Origin: a virus
Reading direction: 5' to 3' (one strand)
Length of the DNA stretch: 62,878 nt
IMG/VR virus record: IMGVR_UViG_3300033064_001021
Location: 1 to 62,878 of that record
The notes beneath the pieces are model-generated. The model did no database searches. It had not been told where the DNA came from and saw only the letters and a list, made by a program, of their open reading frames with translations. Both the position numbers and the translations under genes were made by a program. Below are positions 49,880 through 58,800 of the stretch, one piece after another. Within the stretch, counting starts at the first letter, position 1; each line of letters opens with the position of its first letter.

Positions 49880-51789
49880 TGAGTGGTCTTGCAGACATCG
49901 CCCGAGAAGTCGGGTTGTCGAACAACAAGAGCCGTACCCCAGCGGACATCGTGACGTTCGTGGAGGCCGACTGGGGCCTCAAGATGCGGCTCTACCCCGT
50001 GCAGCGGGTGATCCTGAAGGCCCACTACGGTATCCCCCTCGACGAGAAGAAGAAGAACGTCGAGATCACGGACTGGCGGCGACAGAACCTCAAGATCTAC
50101 ACCGAGGCCGACTACCTCCGGATGCTGTTCGATGAGGGCCGCTCCAACATCCGAGAGGTCATCCCAGGACAGCAGCGAAGAAAGATGGTCCTCCCCATTG
50201 GCCGCCGGTCAGGAAAGACCGCCCTGGCAGCCATCATCTCGGGGTACGAGACCTACGTGCTGATCCTGAAGGGCAACCCCCAGAGCTACTACGGGCTGCC
50301 TGCGACCAAGGACATCCAGATCATGGCGGTCGCCACCGACAAGGACCAGGCGGGCCTCCTGTACTCTGACGTGTCAGGATTTTTTAGGGAATGCAACTTC
50401 TTTGCTCCCTATACGGCGAACAACACCCTGACCTATGCCCGGTTCCAGACCCCCTACGACATCAACCGCTTCGGGAGTTACGCCGAGGACAACTCGGCCA
50501 AGGCCAGCCTCCGAGTCTCCTTCCGGTCCTGCGTAGCGAAGGGGCTTCGTGGTCCTGGCTACATCGTCATCATCCTCGATGAGCTGGCTCACTTCGTGGA
50601 TGGCGGACAGTCGAGTGCCGAGGCGGTCTACCAGGCCGTGTCCCCCGCCGTGGCCACGTTCACGCCGAAAGACCCGACGGACCCCCGTGTTCCGATGGAC
50701 CCGAGAGACCCCACCATCGACAAGAACAACGTGGAGACTGATGGCCGCATCATCGCCATCTCCTCCCCGTTGGGACGCCAGGGGTTGTTCTACAAGCTGT
50801 TCGAGATGGGGTTCCGAGGTGGCAGGGCCGCAGCGGACATGCTCTGCATCCAGGCCCCCACCTGGGAAGTGAACCCCACCATCCCTGCTGGGTACTTCGA
50901 GGGCGAGTACGCCAAGGACCCGGTGGCCTTCTTCACGGAGTTCGGGGCCGAGTTCACGGACCGGACCCGAGGTTGGATCGAGGACGAGCGAGACCTGGTG
51001 GCTTGCATCGACACCACCCGCCGTCCCCGTCAGTCGGCCCGAGCCCGGCAGCCCCACTTCATGGGCGTGGACGTAGGGCTCGTTATCGACCCCTCTGCGG
51101 TGGCTATCGGCCACCTGGAGCCTGGGAACGATGGCATCACGCGAGTCGTCCTCGACCACATCGACCAGATCCAGGCTGGGGAAGGGAAGTACGCGGATAA
51201 GGAGCGGCTGGAGTTCGATGATGTGGTCCAGTGGGTCTACGACCTGAGCCGACGGTTCTACATCTCCGAGGGGATGTTCGACCAGTGGGCTGGTATCCCC
51301 TTCGAGCAGGCGCTCATGAAGAGGGGGATGAAGCAGGTCAAGGCCGACCACATGACCAAGAACAAGCTGTCGGAGATCTTCAAGACCTTCAAGGACATGA
51401 TGTACGACGGTCGGCTCATCCTCTTCGACGACCCCATCCTCGACGGGGAGAAGCACTGTACATACATTCAGCAGCTCCTTGAGCTACAGGCGGAGACCCA
51501 CTCGAAGTACATCGTGACGGTGGAGGCCCCCAACATCGCTGGGAAGCACGACGACTTGGCGGACGCCCTGGTGAGGATGGTCTGGATCGCCTGCAAGAAT
51601 CTGGGGAAGGCCAGCCACTTCGCCAAGGGGAACCAGGGGGGCGGAACGGGGTCGTGGCGGCAGGTCCAGGCGGAGGCCCGGATGCGGCACAAGCAGTTGA
51701 ACCGCACTGGGAGCCACCCCTCTCGCCAGATCCCCAAGAAGAATTCGAGGAACCCAAGAGGGCTCGCAGCCATCAGGAAGCTCCGGTAA
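49879..51789 (+). CDS. terL: Terminase large subunit
   Basis: 636 residues. ATPase: Walker A GRRSGKT (~109-115) and Walker B VIILDELAHF (~230). Nuclease: Asp residues in GVDVG (~396), MFDQWAG and KHDDLADAL (~556), the RNase H-like set. It cuts and translocates DNA into the prohead. An unusual insertion between the ATPase and nuclease parts (residues ~260-290) contains PTDPRVP and DPRDPTID, Asp/Pro-rich. Followed directly by small genes and the portal. Confidence 0.93.
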   Translation: MSGLADIAREVGLSNNKSRTPADIVTFVEADWGLKMRLYPVQRVILKAHYGIPLDEKKKNVEITDWRRQNLKIYTEADYLRMLFDEGRSNIREVIPGQQRRKMVLPIGRRSGKTALAAIISGYETYVLILKGNPQSYYGLPATKDIQIMAVATDKDQAGLLYSDVSGFFRECNFFAPYTANNTLTYARFQTPYDINRFGSYAEDNSAKASLRVSFRSCVAKGLRGPGYIVIILDELAHFVDGGQSSAEAVYQAVSPAVATFTPKDPTDPRVPMDPRDPTIDKNNVETDGRIIAISSPLGRQGLFYKLFEMGFRGGRAAADMLCIQAPTWEVNPTIPAGYFEGEYAKDPVAFFTEFGAEFTDRTRGWIEDERDLVACIDTTRRPRQSARARQPHFMGVDVGLVIDPSAVAIGHLEPGNDGITRVVLDHIDQIQAGEGKYADKERLEFDDVVQWVYDLSRRFYISEGMFDQWAGIPFEQALMKRGMKQVKADHMTKNKLSEIFKTFKDMMYDGRLILFDDPILDGEKHCTYIQQLLELQAETHSKYIVTVEAPNIAGKHDDLADALVRMVWIACKNLGKASHFAKGNQGGGTGSWRQVQAEARMRHKQLNRTGSHPSRQIPKKNSRNPRGLAAIRKLR

Positions 51790-52058
51790 TGCCACTATCG
51801 CCCTACACTCCTGTGAGGTCCGATCATCGGATGATCCGCAAGGTCATCGGGACGATGTACGGCACGAAGATGGTGACGAAGCCCTCCGAGTACGACCAGG
51901 TATCTCGGGTGTTCGTGAAGGCTGGAGGGTCGTGGGAGAGTCTGTTCAGGGGGTCTCCGGATGACCTGCAGCTCCTTCACAAGGTCATCAAGATCGCGGT
52001 GAAGAAGGGCTACTTGACGAAGAAGGAACCGTGGCTCGTAGGCGAGCCGGTAGAGTAG
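51789..52058 (+). CDS. Small hypothetical protein in the packaging block
   Basis: 89 residues from ATG 51789, overlapping terL by one base. Basic, helical at the end (LLHKVIKIAVKKGYL). No family recognised; a head-assembly factor is likely only from position. Confidence 0.6.
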   Translation: MPLSPYTPVRSDHRMIRKVIGTMYGTKMVTKPSEYDQVSRVFVKAGGSWESLFRGSPDDLQLLHKVIKIAVKKGYLTKKEPWLVGEPVE

Positions 52059-52062
52059 AGGG

Positions 52063-52326
52063 ATGTCACGCTATAGCCGGAAGAAGAGGTACGTCCTCGG
52101 GTCGGAAGACCAGGCCGTATTCGATCACCTGGAACGGGCTCGGCGAGAGCTGCAATCCGCCGAGTCGAGGTGCCTCCAGGTGTTGGAGAACCGTGAAGCA
52201 TCGGTCATGCGTGCTCAACAGACCCTCCGAGATCTTCGCGGTACGATGTCTATCCTGGATCGGGTTCGTACCCTGTCCTCCCCCTACGGGCCAAGCCCAG
52301 GAGTAACGGATGGCGAAGAGGAATAA
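52063..52326 (+). CDS. Small helical protein
   Basis: 87 residues, a basic start followed by one long helix with heptad-like pattern (FDHLERARRELQSAESRCLQ) and an acidic end. It overlaps the portal gene by 17 bases. Function unknown. Confidence 0.6.
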   Translation: MSRYSRKKRYVLGSEDQAVFDHLERARRELQSAESRCLQVLENREASVMRAQQTLRDLRGTMSILDRVRTLSSPYGPSPGVTDGEEE

Positions 52327-54007
52327 GCCCGAGGATACCCGTGTGGTCCGCAAGGTGCCCCCGCGTCAGAAGGTGACGGTGGGGAAGCCTCAGAAGATCA
52401 TCACGGGCTCAATGAAGCTCGGCTACCCGACCGTGGGTGGCACGGTCTGGGGAGCGGGTCAGAACGTCTACTCCCCCGAGTTGAGCACCGACTTCCTCGA
52501 ACTGCCTCAGAGCATCGACGAGCAGCGAAACTACTACCGCTTCTTCTACGATAATGACCCCTTCGTGGGCCAGGCTATCGACCTCCTGGTGGAGCTGCCT
52601 CTCTCCAAGGTCCGTTTCGGGATGCCCGAGACCATGTACCCGGAGAACCGCCCCCTTGCCGAGGCGGCGTACCAGTGGGTCGAGCGGTGGGGCGACCGGA
52701 TGCAGCTCCTCCGGCGGCTCATGGCTATCGTCTTCGACTACCACCTGATCGGTGAGGTCTGGATCTTCCTGGAGGACAACTCTCCGGAGGAGCCTGCTGA
52801 TGTCCGCTACGAGAAGCGGAAGGTCGTCACTGACGAGGGAGAGGCCATCGAGGAGTGGATCGAGAGGGCCGACGCCAACGAGCGGGCGGTCAACTGGGTC
52901 AACAGGAACTACAAGGGCTGGACCGCCCTGAGAGTGCTCCCTCCTGAGCAGGTCCACATGGAGTCCTTCTCGTTCACGGATGCCAAGATCATCGAGCTGA
53001 TCGTGGACGCCAAGACCAAGGACATCATCCAGAAGGCGGCGAACGGCGAACAGGATGCCATCCGTATCGTCGAGACCATGCCCGAGGAGATCCTCAAGTA
53101 CGTCCAAAAGGGCGAGAACCTCCCGCTGAACCAAGACCCCGAGGCGGGCAGCTTCGTCCACTACATGCCCCGGACCAAGAGCGACTACGAGCCCCGAGGG
53201 CACTCGATTCTTCAGCGGTGTATTCGCATCCTCGTCCACCGGGACAAGCTCCGTCAGGCGAACGCCTCCATCGCCTCCCGCCACATGACCCCCATCCGGT
53301 TGGTCTGGGCAGAGGACATGGACATTGCCGACACCGAGGAGCTGCGTGAACAGGTGGACATGGCCCTGGTCGATCCCGACTACTCCATCGTCACCAACTT
53401 CGAGGTCCACTGGGAGGAGATGGGCAGCGACCAGCGGCTCCTCGACCTCTCCGGCGAGTACGACATCACCGACCGCCAGCTCTATGCGGGCCTGAGCATG
53501 ACCGAGAGCCTCCTGTCCGGTGAGGGTTCCTACAGTGGGGACCGCATCAACCTGGAGGTGATCAACACCAGGTTCATGCTCCTTCGAGAGCTTCTCCAGG
53601 ACTTCATCGACAACAACGTAGTGGCCCCGATGATGAAGCGTCTGGGCTTCGTCGAGATCGACAAGAAGACCGGCGAAGTCCTCCCCATCGTGCCACCTCT
53701 GAGCTTCACCAGGCTCTCGCTGCGGGACAACAGCGAGGTCTTCGACGCCATGTTCCAGATGTACCAGAAGGGCAGTCTGGACGTGGACGTGATCCTGGAG
53801 CTGCTGAACATCGACCCGGTGAAGACCCGGAAGAAGCTCCAGAGAGACCTCTGGACCCTCAATGACCCGCAGTACAACGAGCTGACCCGAGGCGTGTACA
53901 GCGAAGCTGGACGTGCCCTGGTAGAGAACTCCGACGTGATCGACATCATCGCCAAGAAGCTGGGTCTCAAGTACGCGAAGAAGGATGAGGGTGGTGACCG
54001 CTTCTAG
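52310..54007 (+). CDS. Portal protein
   Basis: 565 residues. The body has the portal pattern: early FYDNDPFVGQAIDLLVELP, a beta-rich wing and a long helical stem (LEVINTRFMLLRELLQDFIDNN). Size, composition and position downstream of terL support the call. Portals form the dodecameric DNA entry ring. The last ~40 residues are basic. A candidate promoter follows before the next gene. Confidence 0.88.
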   Translation: MAKRNKPEDTRVVRKVPPRQKVTVGKPQKIITGSMKLGYPTVGGTVWGAGQNVYSPELSTDFLELPQSIDEQRNYYRFFYDNDPFVGQAIDLLVELPLSKVRFGMPETMYPENRPLAEAAYQWVERWGDRMQLLRRLMAIVFDYHLIGEVWIFLEDNSPEEPADVRYEKRKVVTDEGEAIEEWIERADANERAVNWVNRNYKGWTALRVLPPEQVHMESFSFTDAKIIELIVDAKTKDIIQKAANGEQDAIRIVETMPEEILKYVQKGENLPLNQDPEAGSFVHYMPRTKSDYEPRGHSILQRCIRILVHRDKLRQANASIASRHMTPIRLVWAEDMDIADTEELREQVDMALVDPDYSIVTNFEVHWEEMGSDQRLLDLSGEYDITDRQLYAGLSMTESLLSGEGSYSGDRINLEVINTRFMLLRELLQDFIDNNVVAPMMKRLGFVEIDKKTGEVLPIVPPLSFTRLSLRDNSEVFDAMFQMYQKGSLDVDVILELLNIDPVKTRKKLQRDLWTLNDPQYNELTRGVYSEAGRALVENSDVIDIIAKKLGLKYAKKDEGGDRF

Positions 54008-54012
54008 TCGGT

Positions 54013-54039
54013 GATTTCCCTATCACAACCCCTCGGTAG
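54013..54039 (+). promoter_or_regulatory. Candidate promoter (CCCTAT class)
   Basis: GATTTCCCTAT (54013-54023), 11 bases, GGTAG (54035-54039), in a 36-base gap directly before the ATG at 54044. Same spacing as at 3523. Confidence 0.45.
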
Positions 54040-54043
54040 GTAG

Positions 54044-55852
54044 ATGATCACAGCTCTAACCCATCGAGTCGCCACCCGCTCTGTCCAAGGGGAGGCTCAC
54101 CGAAGGTCCATCGCCCTGATGAAGTTCCTATCAGGGTTGGCGAACCGCCTTCGTGTAGGAAAGCACGTCTACGTCGTAGGCGGAGCTGTCCGCAACTTCG
54201 TCATCGAGCAGCCCATCAAGGACATCGACGTGATGATCGATGCCCTCGGGGCCGGTCATGATTCCGAGTGGTTCGCCAAGCAGGTAGCGAAGGCCATTCC
54301 CACCAAGACGAGCCTCACCACCAACCAATACGGCGTGGCGATCTTGACCGTGGCGGGGGACTGGGAGCTGGACGAGGAACTGATGAAGGGCGAGGTGATC
54401 GAGATCGCCAATGCCCGTAAGGAGAGCTACGGCGGGGAGGCTGGGAAAGGCTACAAGCCCAGCGATGTCGAGTTCGCCACGGTGGAGGAGGACATCCTCC
54501 GTCGGGAATTCACCTTCAACACGTTGCTCTGGAGGCTCTCTGACCTGGCTTCTGGACCCGAGAAGGCTGAGATCATCGACCTGACCGGGTGCGGGATGAA
54601 GGACTTGGAGGAGGGATTCCTCCGGTGTCCCTCGGACCCGGACAAGACCTTCACGGACGACCCGACCCGGATGCTCCGGGCCATCAAGTTCGTCGCCAAG
54701 TACGGCTTCAAGATCCCACCTGACGTGGCTGCTTCTATCAAGAAGAACGCGAAGAAGATGAAGCAGGCCCCTTGGGAGGCCATCGGCACCCTCTTCGTCG
54801 AGAACGTGCTCAAGGAGGCCACAGCTTCCGAGGCCCTGAAGCTGATGAAGAAGCTCGGGCTCCTCGATGTGGTGGCCGACATGGTGCAGGAGAACAAGCG
54901 GTTCTCTTCGTACCTGGTGCATCACCTGAAGAAGAACCCCAAGGTAGGTCTCCTGTTCGAGATGATGGACCTGGGCCTCCCCGTCGGGGCTGCCATCGGG
55001 TTCCTCGACCGCAAGCAGCAGGACCGCCTTCGGGAGATCACCGCTCCGTGGCCGGACGACAAGGCCGCCGAGTTCCTGGCGTTCCTGAAGAAGCCCATCA
55101 TCGACAACGAGGCCATCATTGAGCGGTTCGACCTGCAAGGCCGTGAGCGGGGCAGCATACGTCCTGTGACCCAAGAGGTACTGCTGGAGACCCCCGAGCT
55201 GGCCTGGAACAAGCGCAAGCTCCAGCAGGCCGTGGAGAAAGCCATGACACGACAGAAGCGTGGGAGTGCGGAAGATGGTTTCAAGACAGGCGACCGTACT
55301 GGCGTTGGCCTGTTCATCCCTCTTCCCCCTGGTCTGGCACAGCAGTTTCCGGCTCTGGGGGATGACGACAAATCTCCACCTCACGTTACGTTCCTGTACA
55401 TCGGGGAAGTCCCCGAGGAGCGGGAGGAGGATTTCCTCCAGGTCATCCAGGACTCCCTGAACAGCAACCACGCTCCTGTCCAGGGTCCGATCCGGGGCGA
55501 GTTCCAGGCCCTCGACTACTTCGAGCACCCCACGGAGGAGGGCGTGGACCGTGTAGCCATCGCCCCTGTCCGGTTCAACGAGGGGATGGAGGAGTTGCGG
55601 TGGTATCTCCGTGACCAGCTCATCTCCAACGGCTTCGACGTGGATGATAGTTTCCCGCTGGTCTACAACCCCCACACGACTCTGGCCTACATGCGGGGTC
55701 AGGATGCCCAGTACACCGACGAGGTGCCCACCGGCTCCTGGGACTTCGACAGTATCGAGGTGTGGGGACTCCCCGAGGTCTACGAGGCCAACATTGGGCG
55801 GACCATTGCCTACCGAGTCGCTTCCCGATGGATGGAGAACCAGACATCGTGA
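54044..55852 (+). CDS. tRNA nucleotidyltransferase/poly(A) polymerase-like protein fused to a 2H phosphoesterase
   Basis: 602 residues. The N-terminal class II nucleotidyltransferase is clear: VYVVGGAVRNF, DIDVMID (Asp60, Asp62), RREFTFNTLLWRL and DDPTRMLRAIKFVAKYGF, the head and neck of CCA-adding enzymes. The C-terminal part (from ~425) is a 2H phosphoesterase with PPHVTFLYIG (His447, Thr449) and NPHTTLAYM (His544, Thr546), as in LigT/RNA-ligase-like and anti-CBASS Acb1 enzymes. Both protein ends carry THRVATRS and YRVASRW motifs. Plausible role: repair of cleaved tRNAs, or cleavage of cyclic nucleotides. The last 4 bases overlap the giant ORF. Confidence 0.82.
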   Translation: MITALTHRVATRSVQGEAHRRSIALMKFLSGLANRLRVGKHVYVVGGAVRNFVIEQPIKDIDVMIDALGAGHDSEWFAKQVAKAIPTKTSLTTNQYGVAILTVAGDWELDEELMKGEVIEIANARKESYGGEAGKGYKPSDVEFATVEEDILRREFTFNTLLWRLSDLASGPEKAEIIDLTGCGMKDLEEGFLRCPSDPDKTFTDDPTRMLRAIKFVAKYGFKIPPDVAASIKKNAKKMKQAPWEAIGTLFVENVLKEATASEALKLMKKLGLLDVVADMVQENKRFSSYLVHHLKKNPKVGLLFEMMDLGLPVGAAIGFLDRKQQDRLREITAPWPDDKAAEFLAFLKKPIIDNEAIIERFDLQGRERGSIRPVTQEVLLETPELAWNKRKLQQAVEKAMTRQKRGSAEDGFKTGDRTGVGLFIPLPPGLAQQFPALGDDDKSPPHVTFLYIGEVPEEREEDFLQVIQDSLNSNHAPVQGPIRGEFQALDYFEHPTEEGVDRVAIAPVRFNEGMEELRWYLRDQLISNGFDVDDSFPLVYNPHTTLAYMRGQDAQYTDEVPTGSWDFDSIEVWGLPEVYEANIGRTIAYRVASRWMENQTS

Positions 55853-58800
55853 GTCGGATCATCCCCATCGCGGTCAGGGTCGCTCAACGCCACCAGGCCA
55901 AGAACTTCAAACTTAATGTTGGAGATCCGATCTTGTACGGTAAGTACAAGAATAAAAAGGGACTTATCAAGGGGTTCAAGACCGGTCCGAAGGGTGATCC
56001 CATCGTGATCGTCGAGCAGGTTCCCAACGACTCGGGGCGGAAGCAGGACAAGGAGCTGAAGCTGTTCAAGATCCGCTACGACAAGGAGCGGGCCAGGTCG
56101 ATGAAGAAGAAGGCTGCCATCTTCGAGGCTCCTCCTGGCTTGATCAAGGCGTTCCTCGCCTGGGCTATCCCCAAGTACGCTTCCAATGCCCTGGTCCATG
56201 TGGAACGGCGATACCAGAGCATGGTGAACCGGGCTGCTCTGATCGAGGCCGCCCTCGCCGAGATCGAGAAGCTCAAGAGGACGTGGAAGCGTCAGGTCGA
56301 GGCCCTGGATGTGGGCGAGAAGGTCTTGTGGACGGTCCCGTGGCTCCTCAATGACGGCACCGTGGGCACCTATGCGGTTGGAATCCTGCGTGGGGAGGAA
56401 GGCTACTTCTTCGACCACTCCCCCAAGCGGGTCATGTTCCGCAGGCGGGGATACCCCTCCCCGCTGGAGAATCTCGACTACCAGATGCTCCGCATTTTGG
56501 AGCGGTCCGAAACACAGTTGGGCATCCGGCTGCGAGAAGTCCAGCGAAGTGAAGGCACCGACGATGCCACGTTGGTGGAGACAGGACGCCTGCTCAAGGA
56601 ACTGAAGAAGTACACGAGCAAGGCCAAAGCGTACCGGACTTCCGCCTCGGTCAAGATCCCCATCACGGCGGCGAGCCTCCAAGGGTGGAAGTACCTCTCG
56701 GCGATGCCTTCCAAGCCGGAGATCGAGGATCTCCTGAAGGCGGAGGGGTGGGACAAGTTCAAGGGTGTCTTCTACTTCAACCCACACTCGACTCGGGGTG
56801 GTGTTTGGAATGTGGGGAAGAAGGAACTCCAGATCGATGTGCCGGTGCTGGAGGGCCATCTCGTCCCCGAGACACTGGGTGAGTTCCAAGAGGGTCTCCA
56901 GAAGATTGCGGGTGCAACCCGACATGAGTTCCAGCATGTCGGCCAATCGCTGTTTCAGACCCTTACGGGGGCCGAGGAACTTCGGGGTCTACCACCAGGT
57001 GAGATGCGAGACCCGACGAAGACGCCTCTGGGTCTGCCGAAGAAGGACTTGGCCTTCAGCTTCCGTGACCCCCATGCCGTACAGGACGTGGAGTTCTACA
57101 CGGACCTGGCGGACGAGATCGATGCCTTCGTCAAGGCGGCCCGTCGTATCCCCGAGGACCAACTACGGGATTTCTTCGGCGTCTGGACAGAGACTCGCAG
57201 AGGAAACCTGTCGGATTTCGGGGTTCGCTACCGGGAATACTTCAGCACCCTCAAGATCTACAACAAGGCCAAGTGGAAGAAGGCTATCGCCGAGTTCCTC
57301 AAGGGCATCAACGCCCGAGGCATCTACATCCCCAAGACCGGCAAGCGGGCGTTCGACGGCTACGCCTACCACACGGGTCAGACCGTGATGGTCGGACCTT
57401 CTGATGGGAAGTTCGAGCCCGCCACCGTGGTGGGGAACCCGGCGGATCGGCAGTCCCGTGACGAGCATGTGATGGTGGCCTTCGAGGATGGCTCCGTGGA
57501 GGAGCTGGACCCGGATAACCTCCAGGCGGAGGACGAGTGGGTGCGGAACCATTCAGAGAACGAGTTCGGCAAGATCGCGGTTCGAGTGGCCGCCCGATAC
57601 GACTGGGACAACTCCTCTATCGGCGACTGGGAGTACCTCGTTCAGGGGGAGAAGGACGAGGGCCTCGCCAAGGTTCAGGAGTGGGGACTCGATGGAGCCC
57701 AGTACAAGGTGAAGGAGTGCGGGGACGGCCCCCAGGTTGTCCTGGTGGGAGGGGAGATCTCTGACCTCGACTGGATGGTGAGCCAGCACAACGAGGATCT
57801 GTTCTACCGGCATCCCAAGGATTCGGAGGGGGAGTGGCGGCCTCTCTACCAGCACTACAAATCGGCTCTGGCCCACCGCATCGCGGCCAAGTACCAGAAG
57901 AAGAAGAAGATCAAGACCCAGGATGGGGACGAAGCGACGGTCTACGAGTACAGCGACCGCCAGGTGTCCCATCGCAACCGGGAGAAGGCCAAGAAGGTCG
58001 AGAAGCTCCGCCAGGGCATGGACAAGCTCGAATCCCAGGTCCGCAAGGATCTGACGGCCAAGGACGAGAAGACCAGGCTGACCGCTCTGGGTGTGGCCTT
58101 GATCAACCGGACCTTCGAGCGGGTGGGGAACCCCGAGTCTGCGAAGGAAGGGCACTTTGGGGTCACGGTATGGCAGGCCAAGCACGTCAAGTTCGAGGGT
58201 GGAAACGCCGTCATGCGGTACGTGGGCAAGAGCGGCGTCAAGCACAAGAAGATCCTCAAGGACAAGACCGTGGTCAAGGCCCTGAAGGCGGCGATGAAGG
58301 GCAAGAAGGGGACGGATGCCGTCTTCTCCCTGGGAGACCAGGAGGAGAAGTCGGTCATCGCTGCCTCGGACGTGAACGACTACCTCAAGCAGTTCTCGAT
58401 CACCGCCAAGGACATCCGTGGGCTGCGGGCGAACCAGGAGATGCAGGACCGGCTGAAGGCCATCCGTAAGGAGGGGCCGAAGATGCCGGACGACAAGAAG
58501 GAGCGGGAGAAGCTCCTCAAGGACGAGTTTGACCGGGCGCTGGAGGGGGCTGCCGAAGCAGTTGGGCATGAGGCAGCTACCCTCCGCACCCAGTACCTCG
58601 TCCCCGGCCTGGAGGACGACTACCTCAAGGACGGCAAGGTGCAGGAGACCCTGAACAAGAAGGGCTCCCTGGACCGCATCGCCATCATCCACATCGACAA
58701 CGCCACGGACGGCGATGGTTCCCTACGAGGTCTCCCTGGCTTGATCTCCAGCCTGACCCTCTACGAGCAGGCCATCATCCAGGACATGCTGATCCACGAC

